Origin: Vibrio quintilis
GTDB taxonomy: Bacteria; Pseudomonadota; Gammaproteobacteria; Enterobacterales; Vibrionaceae
Assembly (NCBI RefSeq): GCF_024529975.1
Contig: NZ_AP024898.1
Span: 1,426,001-1,490,000, forward strand
Reading direction: 5' to 3'
DNA length: 64,000 bases
The first letter of the stretch is position 1. Each line of letters begins with the position of its first letter. This document shows, in pieces, positions 52,257 to 62,290 of the stretch. A program made the position numbers and the translations under genes. The notes beneath the pieces are model-generated. The model was not told the DNA's origin. It made no database searches and saw nothing but the letters and a program-made list of their open reading frames with translations.

Positions 52257-52530
52257 TAAAGTGTCTGTCCCGGTAAATAGTAAAGAGAACAGTCAATGAT
52301 AAACTGTCCGCCATAATAAACTGTCTGTCCTGAGAAACTGTCTGTCCTGATAAGCTCGCGGTCGGGTAAATCAAAGCGCAAACGTCAGACTTTCCACGTT
52401 TTAAGCGCCTGTCCTTTTAAGACGTTCTTTTAAGAATGTACTGAAGCTTAATGTGCCTGTCCCCGTAAGCTCTTGTCCCCGTAGGCTAAGTAAGCTCAAG
52501 TGCCTGTCCCTGCAAAATTACCCCTGCTCA
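52257..52530. repeat. Cluster of GTGTCTGTCCCCGTAA repeats (REP type)
   Basis: A gene-free stretch upstream of sbcD with about seven copies of an RYCTGTCCCYGTAA-like word, all in one orientation (the complement of GGGACAGACAC): near 52261, 52305, 52321, 52339, 52409, 52452 and 52500. The same word flanks the REP-associated transposase at 57879 and fills 62921-63170. Confidence 0.8.
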
Positions 52531-52542
52531 ACCGCATTTAAA

Positions 52543-53463
52543 TCAACCAAACAATGACCGGTAATATTGCGCACAGGTTTCAAACAATCCCTGAGAAAAG
52601 TTTTGCAGGCGGTGATTTTTATGCCAGATAATCACCAGCTCATGGTGTTCCGGCCGTTCACCAAAGGAGAGAGGCACCACTTCATCTTTGTAGCCGGTCA
52701 CATGAATGGCAGTGTCTAATGTCACCGTCACACCATAGTGATTGGATACACTGAGCAATGCCAGCTCAGACGTCGGTACCTGAATATCCATTGTTGGTGA
52801 TATTTTCTCTTTGTCGAACAGAATATCCGTCAGGCGTCTCATTTCCTGATCCTGGAATAAAGCGACAAAGTGCTCGTCTTTAAAGGCCTGAATATCAACC
52901 CAGGGATAACGAAATCCTTCTTTCAGGACTGCGGTCTGAATCAGTGGATGGTCTTTAGGTACACCAAGTACAACTTCTGCAAAAGCCAGATGTTCATACA
53001 TAAAATTATCAGAACGGTTTTTCACTGTTGTGACCGCAAAATCGAGCTGATTTTCTTCCAGCATTTTGATGATCTGAGACGTCGCGTGAGCCTTAAGTAC
53101 AATATCAATCCCCGGATATTGTGCTTTAAACTGAGGGATGATGTCTGCAATCACAACTTTCGACATCATCAGCTGAAAGCCAAAATAAATGATGCCACTG
53201 CGACACGCTGCAATACTTTTCAGCTCCTCATCCATTTTATTCTGCATTTGTGAAATTTTCTTTGCCCACTGAACATAACGCTGTCCGGCATAAGTAAGCA
53301 CAAACTTCTTTCCGACCCTTTCAAACAGGTCAACACCTAATTCTTTCTCTTTTGAAATGATATATTTGCTCAGTGCAGAAGATGTGATTTCCAGTGCTGC
53401 GGCAGCTTTGTTTAAATTTCCAAGTTCCGCAACTTCAATAATATAGTTCAGACTTTTAGCCAT
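52543..53463 (-). CDS. LysR-family transcriptional regulator
   Basis: A 306-aa protein with an N-terminal winged HTH (LNYIIEVAELGNLNKAAAAL, then SSALSKYIISKEKELGVDLF) and a periplasmic-binding-like effector domain. It is downstream of, and on the same strand as, the dehydratase and SLC13 transporter genes, separated from them by a terminator, so it is a likely but unproven regulator of that pair. The ligand is presumably an acidic sugar or related anion, inferred from neighbours. Confidence 0.88.
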   Translation of the reverse strand: MAKSLNYIIEVAELGNLNKAAAALEITSSALSKYIISKEKELGVDLFERVGKKFVLTYAGQRYVQWAKKISQMQNKMDEELKSIAACRSGIIYFGFQLMMSKVVIADIIPQFKAQYPGIDIVLKAHATSQIIKMLEENQLDFAVTTVKNRSDNFMYEHLAFAEVVLGVPKDHPLIQTAVLKEGFRYPWVDIQAFKDEHFVALFQDQEMRRLTDILFDKEKISPTMDIQVPTSELALLSVSNHYGVTVTLDTAIHVTGYKDEVVPLSFGERPEHHELVIIWHKNHRLQNFSQGLFETCAQYYRSLFG

Positions 53464-53550
53464 GTTTGCTTGTCTCTGACGATCACAGATAATTTGCGTA
53501 TGCTATCAAAGTCCCACAACATTTGCTTTGTGAAAGACAATATCCCGGTA

Positions 53551-53591
53551 AAAATAATAAAGGCTCTGCGACCAACCGGTTACAGAGCCTT
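53551..53591 (-). terminator. Terminator of the dehydratase operon
   Basis: On the minus strand AAGGCTCTG pairs with CAGAGCCTT and is followed by TATTATTTTT. It lies 37 bp after the dehydratase stop (53628). Confidence 0.8.
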
Positions 53592-53627
53592 CAAAAGCTG
53601 AGATTCAGCCATTAACAGATTCAGGAG

Positions 53628-54770
53628 TTACCGGTCATGAACCGAACCATCAAAGGCACTCATCACAGATAAGCTCCGCTGTGCAGGTGGATATTTTTCC
53701 GTAATATCATCAACCAGTTCAATACCAATCCCCGGCGCATCCGGAATATAAATATAGCCTTCTTCAACTTTTAATGGTGTTTTAACCATGCCATCTTCGG
53801 CACCGGCATGATAATACGAAGGAAATTCCTGAATCAGGAAGTTCGGAATGCAGGCATCCAGCTGCAAACAAGCTGCCGTAGAAACCGGACCAAGCGGATT
53901 GTGTGGTGCTATCTGAATGTAGTTCGCTTCAGCAATCGCAGCAATTTTCTTCGCAGCAGAGATACCGCCGACGACGCACACATCAGGACGAACAAAATTA
54001 GCCGCTTTTTGCTGGCAGATAGACTCCATTTCCTGAAGACTCACTGCTCTTTCACCGGTTGCAACCGGAATGGAAATTCTGCGAGAGACATCGACCATAC
54101 TTTCAAGACTATCCGGCGCTACCGGATCTTCTAAAAACAGCGGACGGTACGGTTCAACACCACGGGCAAAGGCAACCGCCTGTGCCGGTGTCATACTGCG
54201 GTGCACTTCCAGACACAGATCGAAATCTTCACCCACCGCTTCACGACAGACGCGAACGCGATTGACATAATCAGAAATTTTCACGTTGAATATATCTTCT
54301 TCCCGTGTCATCTGATTTGTCCGCATGGTGCCGCAAATCATCAGGCGCGCCGCAGTAAAACCCTGCGCTTTCAATGCAAGACAGCCCTGTGCCATTTTTT
54401 CCGGATCCGATTCAAACACAGGTGCGTAAGTTCTGACCTTATTCCGGGTTTTTCCGCCCAGTAGCTGATAAACCGGGACGCCCAGAGATTTACCTAAAAT
54501 ATCCCACAAGGCGATATCCACCGCAGAAATTGCACTGAGAATCACAGAACCTCTGAAATACATACTGCGGTACATATAGTTCCAGTGATGTTCTATCTGC
54601 CGCGGGTCTTTACCGATCAAATAATCTTTCAGTTTTTCCAGCGCGCCAGCGCAGGCATCCAGGTAACCCCATGCTCCCATTTCACCAATCCCCTCAATAC
54701 CGGAGTCTGTGGTTACTTTGACAAACAAATATTTCGATGCAGGGATCAATTCAATTTTTTCAATAATCAC
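53628..54770 (-). CDS. Enolase-superfamily sugar acid dehydratase (galactonate dehydratase-like)
   Basis: A 380-aa member of the mandelate racemase/muconate lactonising group. Capping domain N-terminal (SAVDIALWDILGKSLGVPVY QLL block). Barrel residues seen: LEVHRSMTPAQA (acid and general-base His region), LFLEDPVAP (Glu ligand), VATGERAVS (Glu ligand) and IAPHNPLGPVSTAA (catalytic His). The late GER and APHxPLGP blocks match D-galactonate and related dehydratases, which turn an aldonate into a 2-keto-3-deoxy acid. The exact substrate cannot be read from the sequence. It is likely cotranscribed with the SLC13 transporter 32 bp upstream. Confidence 0.85.
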   Translation of the reverse strand: MIIEKIELIPASKYLFVKVTTDSGIEGIGEMGAWGYLDACAGALEKLKDYLIGKDPRQIEHHWNYMYRSMYFRGSVILSAISAVDIALWDILGKSLGVPVYQLLGGKTRNKVRTYAPVFESDPEKMAQGCLALKAQGFTAARLMICGTMRTNQMTREEDIFNVKISDYVNRVRVCREAVGEDFDLCLEVHRSMTPAQAVAFARGVEPYRPLFLEDPVAPDSLESMVDVSRRISIPVATGERAVSLQEMESICQQKAANFVRPDVCVVGGISAAKKIAAIAEANYIQIAPHNPLGPVSTAACLQLDACIPNFLIQEFPSYYHAGAEDGMVKTPLKVEEGYIYIPDAPGIGIELVDDITEKYPPAQRSLSVMSAFDGSVHDR

Positions 54771-54802
54771 TTTATATCGTCTCCTGTATATGCTGACGAA
54801 TA

Positions 54803-56074
54803 TTATTTAAACGGAAATAAAACGGGCAGGAAGAAAATAGAGAAAACCGTAATCACAACCACCAGAGGCAAGGCTGCTTTCAGGTAATGTTTCAGTTGGT
54901 AACCACCGGGCCCCATAATAATTGCCTGAGCTGGTGCCGCCATTGGTGTCAGAATTGAAGTACTGCCCGCAATTAAGACACCCATTACTAATGCACGCGG
55001 GTCAACGCCGATTTTGACACCAGCCGCGGAGACCAGCGGGATAAAAATGGTCATTGTGGCCAGATTTGACATCAGCTGAGTCATGATGAGCGGCACAATG
55101 AAAAAGACAGACATAATGAAATAAGGATTGGTGGAGTTACCCAACATCTGAATCATCAGATCAGCAACCACTTCGCCGGCTCCGGTTGATTTCACTGCGG
55201 CTGATAACGGGAGCACACCAGCAAACAAAAAGACAGTCGGTAAATGAATGGAACTCAGCGCTTCTTTTTCATCAAGAATACCGAAGAAAACCAGAGAACA
55301 GGCGCCTAATGCTGAAATGACAAATAACGACATGTGCAGTTCTTTGGCAAACAGCATGGCACCAATGGTCAGAACAATCAGTGAAATCGCCGTTTTTTCT
55401 TTAGCCGGAGAAAGTTTCACACTCTCTTTCTTTTTAAAATTATCCTGAAACTGATCGTTCGGAATATCCGGGAGTAAACGCCAGCCGATGAAAGATACAT
55501 AAACCAAAGCAATCAGGAAGAATGGTAGTCTGGCAATTGTAAATGACCAGATAGTAAAAGGTTCAATCCCGCCAGATTGCATCATAATGTCACTGAAAGC
55601 CATATTACTGGCACCCTGCCCCAGGAAGGTCATTCCGGTCACAATATTCGCAACCACCATCGCCGGAAACAGAATTTTACTGCGGCTGAAATCAATTTCG
55701 TTCGCGATACCGATAATCAGAGGCAACATTATGGCTGCCGCAGCTGTTGCACTGGTCAAAACTGCCAGTAATGCAGCAACAAAGCTGGCAATAAAAATGA
55801 GCATTTTCGGATTATCCCGGTATCTGAGTACCAGCGATTGTGTCCGGTCCAGAATACTGGTTTTAGTCAGACCGGCACCAATCACAAACATCGCAACAAA
55901 CATCGCAACATTCTGATTCACAAAGCCGGATAACGCCTGAGCGGGGGTGTCGATTTTAGTCAAAATCAGAGAAAGAATAATTCCCATTGATATCAATGAA
56001 AAAGAAACTCTCCCGGACATAAATGCCACAATTGTGAGCACTAATATAATGATCGTTATAGTTAATGGTGACAT
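54803..56074 (-). CDS. SLC13/DASS-type anion transporter
   Basis: About 423 aa from ATG 56074 (MSPLTITIIILVLTIVAFMS; AGGAG 10 bp upstream); the longer frame has a non-membrane head and is rejected. Around 11-12 hydrophobic segments. Typical blocks: VAMFVIGAGLTKTSILDR, TSATAAAAIMLPLIIGIA, SNMAFSDIMMQSGG and the C-terminal STSILTPMAAPAQAIIMGPG hairpin motif. The family moves di- and tricarboxylates, sulphate or other anions with sodium. With a sugar acid dehydratase next door, it probably imports an aldonate or similar acid. Confidence 0.85.
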   Translation of the reverse strand: MSPLTITIIILVLTIVAFMSGRVSFSLISMGIILSLILTKIDTPAQALSGFVNQNVAMFVAMFVIGAGLTKTSILDRTQSLVLRYRDNPKMLIFIASFVAALLAVLTSATAAAAIMLPLIIGIANEIDFSRSKILFPAMVVANIVTGMTFLGQGASNMAFSDIMMQSGGIEPFTIWSFTIARLPFFLIALVYVSFIGWRLLPDIPNDQFQDNFKKKESVKLSPAKEKTAISLIVLTIGAMLFAKELHMSLFVISALGACSLVFFGILDEKEALSSIHLPTVFLFAGVLPLSAAVKSTGAGEVVADLMIQMLGNSTNPYFIMSVFFIVPLIMTQLMSNLATMTIFIPLVSAAGVKIGVDPRALVMGVLIAGSTSILTPMAAPAQAIIMGPGGYQLKHYLKAALPLVVVITVFSIFFLPVLFPFK

Positions 56075-56357
56075 AGGATGATAGCTCCTGTTACACGTCG
56101 TATTTATTATGTTTAATAATTCAAAGTGGTCTTGTTGCCCTCTGGTGAATAGTGATCTTTCACTGTGCATCTGAGAGCGCAAAAACTTTATCAACTTTAA
56201 AGTATAAATATTTGTATTTGATCAACCAAAAAGTAAACTTTTGCGGTTGGTGGGATTTTTTTATTAAAAATGAGGGGTAAGTGGCTTTTTTGAAGTTTCA
56301 TTTCAATTTTTATTCGTTTGGTTGAGTATTTTTGCGAGTCTGCGGGAAAGTCTGCGA
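56075..56357. other. Regulatory region of the SLC13-dehydratase operon
   Basis: About 280 bp, AT-rich, without a gene. It must hold the promoter and any LysR site, but no clear T-N11-A box was pinned down. Its left end borders a GGACAGACAC repeat into which IS4 copy 2 inserted. Confidence 0.5.
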
Positions 56358-56366
56358 GGACAGACA

Positions 56367-57695
56367 CTGAGGTATCCCCACAAATTTTAAAAAAATGTTC
56401 AAATAAATCAGGTTGGCAGGAACATTCATGGCTTTTTGTGATCTTAATTGTCACCACAACAAACCAGACCACAGCCATGAATGTCGACCAAATCATATCT
56501 CAATTTGTTACTTCTGTCTCTCAAGGGGGGCATCAAACCCGTACTCAATCACTCACTGCCTGCGTACAAAGTGCCATGTCTGGGAACGCCTTGACCGTGA
56601 CTTCTATGGGGCGGGGGATTCAGTCAAAAGCCCATCAAAAACATAATATTAAACGGGCTGACCGACTCTGTTCCAATCCACACCTTTGGGCTCAAATCCC
56701 CTTGATTTATCAGCGAATTTGCACACTCATTGTTTCCAAAAATTCACGACCAACCATCCATGTTGACTGGTCTGACTTAAACCTGAGTAAAACCCTTTTC
56801 CTTATCCGGGCGTCCATCTCTTTTCAGGGACGGGCACTCACACTCTATGAAGAAGTTCATCCACTGGAGACGAAAGAGAAACCAGCGACTCATGACCTTT
56901 TTCTGAAAACGCTCAAGCTCCTTTTGCCCAAAAATACTTGCCCCATCATTGTAACTGATGCCGGCTTCAAACGTCCGTGGTTCAAGAGCGTTCAGGCTTT
57001 AGGATGGGACTTTGTCGGTCGTATTCGTGGACGGATTTGCCTGAGTCCGGATGGCAAGACGATGCAGCTTTGTAAAACCCTGTATCCTTGTGCAACCTCA
57101 TCCGCTCGTGGGCTGAAAAACTGGTTCATGGGAGGAACATCCCCTTATCCGCTTCAGCTGGTTTTATATAAAGAACGACCCAAAGGCCGGATCGCCAAAA
57201 CCGCTGGTGGAAAAAGAAAGCAGTCAAACTACAGTAAGAAGAATGCCCGTCGGGCCAGGGAGCCGTGGCTCCTTGCAGCCTCATTAAATTTATCAAAAAA
57301 GTCACCCGCTCAGATTGTTCAAATTTACCATCAGAGAATGCAGATAGAAGAAGCGTTCAGAGACCATAAATCCAGTCAGTTTGGTATGGGGATGGAACAG
57401 CACCGAACAAAGAGTCACTCGCGTCTGAGTGTGATCGTTTTGATTGGAACACTAGCGCATAACATACTGATATTATTTGGTATTATGATGGAAGAACAAG
57501 GGCTTCATAGACACTATCAAGCCAACACAGTCAAAGATCGGAGAGTGCTTAGTCATGTGACATTAGGTCTTCATTTTTATCGTCATGGCAACGCAGATCT
57601 CTCTCTCGATGACTGGCATTTAGCCATCCTCATATTACGAGAAAAAGTCACTGAGTCTCAGGTGATTAGAGAATAATTTTGTGGGGATCCCTCAG
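56367..57695 (+). mobile_element. IS4-family element (IS10 group), copy 2, 1329 bp
   Basis: Same ends and sequence as the copy at 29097. The 9-bp target duplication GGACAGACA (56358-56366 and 57696-57704) lies inside a GGGACAGACAC repeat, so the element split a REP unit upstream of the REP transposase. Confidence 0.95.
56477..57676 (+). CDS. IS4-family (IS10-like) transposase, second copy
   Basis: Same ~399-aa DDE transposase as at 29207-30406. The open frame extends upstream through the IS end, which is not meaningful. Confidence 0.9.
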   Translation: MNVDQIISQFVTSVSQGGHQTRTQSLTACVQSAMSGNALTVTSMGRGIQSKAHQKHNIKRADRLCSNPHLWAQIPLIYQRICTLIVSKNSRPTIHVDWSDLNLSKTLFLIRASISFQGRALTLYEEVHPLETKEKPATHDLFLKTLKLLLPKNTCPIIVTDAGFKRPWFKSVQALGWDFVGRIRGRICLSPDGKTMQLCKTLYPCATSSARGLKNWFMGGTSPYPLQLVLYKERPKGRIAKTAGGKRKQSNYSKKNARRAREPWLLAASLNLSKKSPAQIVQIYHQRMQIEEAFRDHKSSQFGMGMEQHRTKSHSRLSVIVLIGTLAHNILILFGIMMEEQGLHRHYQANTVKDRRVLSHVTLGLHFYRHGNADLSLDDWHLAILILREKVTESQVIRE

Positions 57696-57735
57696 GGACA
57701 GACACCTTAAGATCTTCCGGGGACATACATCTCAA
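57696..57735. repeat. REP units upstream of the REP transposase
   Basis: GGGACAGACACCT and, after 12 bp, GGGGACATACATC. They are the units expected next to a REP-associated transposase gene. Confidence 0.7.
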
Positions 57736-57878
57736 CCCTCCCAACGTTTCCTCATACTTCACCAACATCTGTTACATCTGATTGCACAAGATGACCCGCA
57801 ATTCACCAACCCAATACTTTATTTATGATTTTATCAGAGGCATCCTGTAACAACTTTCTGATAATGCAGGCAAAAACA

Positions 57879-58829
57879 ATGACACTCCCCCGCTCGCAGC
57901 AGGTTGACCTGGCTATGACACCTTATTATCACTGTGTTTCCCGCTGTGTACGACGGTCATATCTTTGTGGACAAGACGCGCTTTCCGGCCGAAGTTACGA
58001 GCACCGCCGTCAATGGGTGCAAAACCGTATTCATGAGCTTGCCGGGATTTTCTGTATTGATATCTGCGCTTACGCTGTGATGAGTAATCACTATCATCTT
58101 GTAGTCCATATCAATCAGGAAAAAGCTGAAACTTTAACCGATATCGAGGTCATTCAACGTTGGGAAGAAATACACCACCTCCCTGCTCTAATCACACGCT
58201 ACCTGCGGGGAATACTCCGCTCTCCAGCAGAAATTCAGGCATGTAAAAAGATAATTCTCCTCTGGCGGCAACGGTTGTACTCGCTCAGCTGGCTGATGAA
58301 GGAGCTGAACTTTGACATTGCACTTCAGGCTAACCAGGAAGACGGATGCACCGGACATTTCTGGGAAGGCCGATTCAAATCTCAGGCACTACTGGATGAG
58401 AAAGCGCTGCTCGCGGCCATGACTTATACCGACCTCAATCCTGTCCGGGCTCAGGCTGCAGAAACCCCGGAAACCTCTGAATACACTTCGATTAAAAAGC
58501 GGCTTGATTCACTGGCACATGCTCAGCCAACACCTTCGGGCCTCTGGCCGTTTACCGGTCAGAAACATATCGATGGTCTTCCGTTTCGATTCATGGACTA
58601 TATCGAATGGGTCGACTGGGTTGGCAGACAAACACGTGAAGGTAAGCCGGGAACCATCCCTGCTCACTTGCCTGCTATGATTGACCGGCTGTCTCTCAAT
58701 CTGACAGACAGCCTTAAAGCCTGCACTCAACTTGAAAAAAAAGGCTGTTTATGGATTGGACCACCAGAGCAACTTCTGTCGGTAAAAACCTATCTCCACA
58801 AACAGCGTATTCATGGAATAAGTCTCTGA
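57879..58829 (+). CDS. REP-associated tyrosine transposase (RAYT)
   Basis: About 316 aa from ATG 57879 (MTLPRSQQVDLAMTPYYHCV); an ATG at 57864 is possible. Y1-transposase of the IS200-like group: YYHCVSRCVRRSYLCG start, then the HUH motif in YAVMSNHYHLVVHI, and a central GCTGHFWEGRFKSQALLDEK block with the YTDLNPVRAQ signature. RAYTs are single-copy domesticated transposases that act on REP sequences. The GGGACAGACAC repeats around it are the likely substrates. Confidence 0.88.
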   Translation: MTLPRSQQVDLAMTPYYHCVSRCVRRSYLCGQDALSGRSYEHRRQWVQNRIHELAGIFCIDICAYAVMSNHYHLVVHINQEKAETLTDIEVIQRWEEIHHLPALITRYLRGILRSPAEIQACKKIILLWRQRLYSLSWLMKELNFDIALQANQEDGCTGHFWEGRFKSQALLDEKALLAAMTYTDLNPVRAQAAETPETSEYTSIKKRLDSLAHAQPTPSGLWPFTGQKHIDGLPFRFMDYIEWVDWVGRQTREGKPGTIPAHLPAMIDRLSLNLTDSLKACTQLEKKGCLWIGPPEQLLSVKTYLHKQRIHGISL

Positions 58830-59121
58830 TATCAGGTCTAGCATATCCCAAAGCCCGTAAAATCTTTAACTTCCGATCAGTTCACACACTCAAACGATTT
58901 ATTTTCCAGCACTCTTACAACCAACGGAAAAACTGACCTGAGACTACAAACTATACCTATATAAAATGGCTATATTTTTTCGTTCTGCATTGAAAATTAG
59001 GCGACTGTCCTTGCTATTTCCCACATCAATCCGGGAATAATCGATGTACCAATAAGAAAACCGGGACTGGATGGTTACCAGCTCCGGTCTGATATGATAA
59101 AACCGTTGAATCTTTCTGAGA

Positions 59122-60660
59122 TTAAAGAACGCCCTTCGGCACAATCCGGCGAAGTTTCACACCCAAACGTTTCGCCGGGCTCACCTGTTGATCAGGATTA
59201 AAACTCTGCGTGATGGCCCAGGCATTTTCCGGTGCCATTTCTTTCAACATGGAGGCTTTGACATCCTGTGTGATTTCCGGAGAGTGAATCACCGTAATAC
59301 TTTCTGTATTCAGATTCGCACTGCGCGGGTCAAAATTGTAAGTCCCGACGACCGTAATCTTATCGTCTACGGTCATGGTCTTTGCGTGTAATCCGAAAAC
59401 CGGTACCGTCTGTAATTTCTCTGACGAATGATCGGTCATCACACTTTTTCTGATCCTGGCATCAGGCCGGAACTCAAAAATCTCCACGCCAGTCTTCAAT
59501 AATGCCTTTCGGTTGCGCTGATAGCCACTGAACGCTTCAAGATTATCGTTTGACGCCAGGCTGTTGGTCAGAATTTTAATCTCAACCCCTTTATCGATCA
59601 GTCTTTTTAAGAAAGCACGATCTGATCGGGTTGTCACCAGATAAGGTGTCTGAATCACCAGAGAATGCCGGGCACTTCCGGCGAGCTCCGCCAGTTTATC
59701 CCGTGTTCGCCCGCCGCCACCAAGAAAAGTTTTCCGATCATTTTTACTCGGTTTATCAGCAACATATTCGACATTGTCCAGCCAGTGAAACTTACCCTCA
59801 TCTTTCAGCTTTTTAAACGTCGCCGGAACTTTCTCAATCTCATCCCGGATTGCCGGTGAAAAATTGTTTGGATTACAGGCATAAGCATGCAAACGGGAAA
59901 ATCCCGGATCTTTCGGATAAGGTTTACGCTTGACCAGCTTTTCCACCGGCACACTCCGGTCATACTGCCAGTACTCTTCGAATGATGCTTTTAAATCATT
60001 CACAACTTTCCCGGCAAGAAAAACATCGCGATCCCTGAAGTCATAGGCAGGATCAAGCCCGAAATATTCATCCGCAATATTACGGCCTCCCGTAATGGCA
60101 ATCTGATCATCAGCAATAAACACTTTGTTATGCATCCGCCGGTTCAGATCCTGAAAATCAAACACTAATGTTGCCAGTTTTTCAGCCATATTTTTACCGA
60201 TATTCAGTCTCGGATTAAAAATCTTAATATCGATATTGTCATGAGCAGACAGCATCAACAGCTCATCCCCTCTGGCCTGAAGGGTGATATCATCAATCAA
60301 TACCCTCACCTTCACCCCACGATCCGCCGCACGGACTAAATAATCAGTCGCAATTAATCCCACTTTATCCACAGAAAAGATAAAATACTGTACGTCAATC
60401 GACTTCTCCGCATGCTCCGTCAGCCACGCTCTGGATCTCATCGCTTCATCCCCGTGCTCCAACACATAAACACCGGTCTTATCCTGCATCTCAGACTGAA
60501 ACGGCTGCGTATAGGCAGACAGCGATTTCTCTTTAAGTACGGGCAGATTTTGACAGTAGTCGGCATCCGAGAACGGCACTCTATCAGGATGGGAAGTACA
60601 GCCACCCAAAAAAAGGATGAAGAGGAAAAAGGTTACATAACCAGAAAGTGTTTTTTTCAT
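59122..60660 (-). CDS. Phospholipase D-family lipoprotein
   Basis: A 512-aa protein with a lipoprotein signal (MKKTLSGYVTFFLFILFLGGC, Cys21 as lipid site). Two HKD motifs: MHNKVFIADDQIAITGGRN (~176) and LHAKTMTVDDKITVVGTYN (~425), the latter followed by FDPRSANLNTE. This arrangement matches bacterial PLD/cardiolipin-synthase-like proteins; membrane anchoring suggests action on phospholipids in the envelope. It stands alone. The product cannot be specified. Confidence 0.85.
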   Translation of the reverse strand: MKKTLSGYVTFFLFILFLGGCTSHPDRVPFSDADYCQNLPVLKEKSLSAYTQPFQSEMQDKTGVYVLEHGDEAMRSRAWLTEHAEKSIDVQYFIFSVDKVGLIATDYLVRAADRGVKVRVLIDDITLQARGDELLMLSAHDNIDIKIFNPRLNIGKNMAEKLATLVFDFQDLNRRMHNKVFIADDQIAITGGRNIADEYFGLDPAYDFRDRDVFLAGKVVNDLKASFEEYWQYDRSVPVEKLVKRKPYPKDPGFSRLHAYACNPNNFSPAIRDEIEKVPATFKKLKDEGKFHWLDNVEYVADKPSKNDRKTFLGGGGRTRDKLAELAGSARHSLVIQTPYLVTTRSDRAFLKRLIDKGVEIKILTNSLASNDNLEAFSGYQRNRKALLKTGVEIFEFRPDARIRKSVMTDHSSEKLQTVPVFGLHAKTMTVDDKITVVGTYNFDPRSANLNTESITVIHSPEITQDVKASMLKEMAPENAWAITQSFNPDQQVSPAKRLGVKLRRIVPKGVL

Positions 60661-60753
60661 AAATGGAATAGCTCAGAAAACATACAAATGTCAGGACACG
60701 GCAAAACATAACGAATTTACAATTCTCTGTCACGGTTTTTTTACCAGCAGCGA

Positions 60754-60778
60754 TTGCCCGGCCTCATCAACCGGGCAA
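60754..60778. terminator. Hairpin downstream of the MFS gene
   Basis: TTGCCCGG (60754-60761) pairs with CCGGGCAA (60771-60778). No adjacent T-run follows on the minus strand, so it may be a stabilising 3' stem rather than a classic terminator. Confidence 0.45.
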
Positions 60779-60806
60779 CGAAAACCAAGACTTACAAAGG
60801 ATAAAT

Positions 60807-62006
60807 TCAGTCTGCATTCCCGTCTGAAATTAATGATTTATTTCGCTTTAAGCAGCCTGAAATCACACACCCCAGACTAGCCGCAATGCCTCCTGTCAGA
60901 AAAACAACGCTGTATCCGTGTTTATCCGCAAAATAGCCGGCAACCGGGCCTGTCAGGCCGTAAGCAAGATCCTGAAAAGCCGAAAAACCACCCAATGCAA
61001 TCCCGCGGAACTGAGGGGCAATCCGCAGAACCACTTCCCGCCCCATCGCAGGAAAAATCAGAGAACAGCCGACACCAGTCAGAAACGCTCCCACAATTGC
61101 CTGTATTGGTGAGACCGAATACCAGATCAGATACTGTCCGGTGGCTTCCACGAACAAAGAAAACACAGAAACAGCAAATCCGCCGAATTTGTCAGGTAAA
61201 TGACCACAAAGTAACCGGATCAAGACAAAACCACTCCCAAATGCCGTAAAGCCCAATCCGGCCATCGACCAGTTGTGATCAATGAAATAAGGCACAAAAA
61301 ACGCACCAATTGTTGCAAATCCTATCCCTTGTAAACACACGACCAGACCGAATGGCCAGATTTCTCCTAATACCACCAGCAATGACTGTTGCTTTGCGCC
61401 GGGATGAGGCGCAACACCGGTTAAAGGCAACATTGCCAGTAATCCCAGACAAGGCAACAGACAGCTGATCAACATAGCTCCCTTATATCCGGCCGTATGA
61501 TAAATCCACAGCCCCAGAGGCGCACCGAATGCCAGCGCGCCATAAATTGCCACCCCAAGCAGCGCCAGTATCTTTCCGCTTCGGGATGGTCCCGCAATAC
61601 CCACACCCCAGGAAATAATGCCAACCCCGCCTAAACTGCCTCCGACGCCAAGTAATAAACGACCACAAAGTAAAATGCTATAAGACAGGTATACATTTGA
61701 GGTTAACAGACCTGCGATCAACGAAACCAGTGCACCAAATGCATAATATGTCAGCCCCCGTCCAAGCGCCTGCTTTGCTCCTAAGCTGTCTGCCAGACGC
61801 CCTGCATAACCGCGTGTGATGATTGATGAGAAAAAAGTGATCCCCACCGCCAGACCTGCGAGCGTATTATTCAGTCCGAGTTGCCCGGTCACAAACACGG
61901 ATATAATCGGTAGTGAGATAGCAACACATAAATATGCGCCGAACAAGATCAGGGTCAGTAACATTAACCGCCGGTTTTCAGTTTGAGATAAAGCTATATT
62001 TGCCAT
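60807..62006 (-). CDS. MFS transporter (arabinose-efflux-like)
   Basis: A 399-aa protein with 12 hydrophobic segments. It resembles the YfcJ/YhhS group of DHA1-type efflux permeases: GLAVGITFFSSIITRGYAGR (motif A-like loop with GRLADSLGAKQAL), LLLGVGGSLGGVGIISWGVG, and a C-terminal domain with LCGHLPDKFGGFAVSV. Divergent from the tetR gene at 62291, which presumably represses it. The substrate is unknown. Confidence 0.88.
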   Translation of the reverse strand: MANIALSQTENRRLMLLTLILFGAYLCVAISLPIISVFVTGQLGLNNTLAGLAVGITFFSSIITRGYAGRLADSLGAKQALGRGLTYYAFGALVSLIAGLLTSNVYLSYSILLCGRLLLGVGGSLGGVGIISWGVGIAGPSRSGKILALLGVAIYGALAFGAPLGLWIYHTAGYKGAMLISCLLPCLGLLAMLPLTGVAPHPGAKQQSLLVVLGEIWPFGLVVCLQGIGFATIGAFFVPYFIDHNWSMAGLGFTAFGSGFVLIRLLCGHLPDKFGGFAVSVFSLFVEATGQYLIWYSVSPIQAIVGAFLTGVGCSLIFPAMGREVVLRIAPQFRGIALGGFSAFQDLAYGLTGPVAGYFADKHGYSVVFLTGGIAASLGCVISGCLKRNKSLISDGNAD

Positions 62007-62033
62007 CTGTCATCATTCCTGTCGAAATTTAAA

Positions 62034-62053
62034 ATACGATATTTTCGTCGTAT
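62034..62053. promoter_or_regulatory. Candidate TetR operator on the MFS side
   Basis: ATACGA and TCGTAT are separated by 8 bp; a further half-site TTACGA follows at 62063. It lies 28 bp before the MFS start and shares the TACGA half-site with the operator at 62227. Confidence 0.6.
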
Positions 62054-62216
62054 TACAGATTACGATGGATAGGTGGACTTGAATAATCGCATTCTCGGCA
62101 GAGAAAAACACACACCAATCCATTGAAAAATAACAATAAAATCTTCATCTGTGAGACATTCCTGATTTCACACTCACATTATTCGCAACATATCTAAGCA
62201 CTCAGTGATCAGGCTT

Positions 62217-62245
62217 TTGACAAAATACGAATCATTCGTCATATT
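62217..62245 (+). promoter_or_regulatory. tetR promoter with operator in the spacer
   Basis: TTGACA (62217-62222), 17 bp, then CATATT (62240-62245). The spacer holds the perfect dyad ACGAATCATTCGT (62227-62239), so a bound repressor would block this promoter: autoregulation is likely. Confidence 0.65.
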
Positions 62246-62290
62246 TTGCCTCAGCAAGGTGAATCAAAATCAACAGATCAGGAGAAAAGC

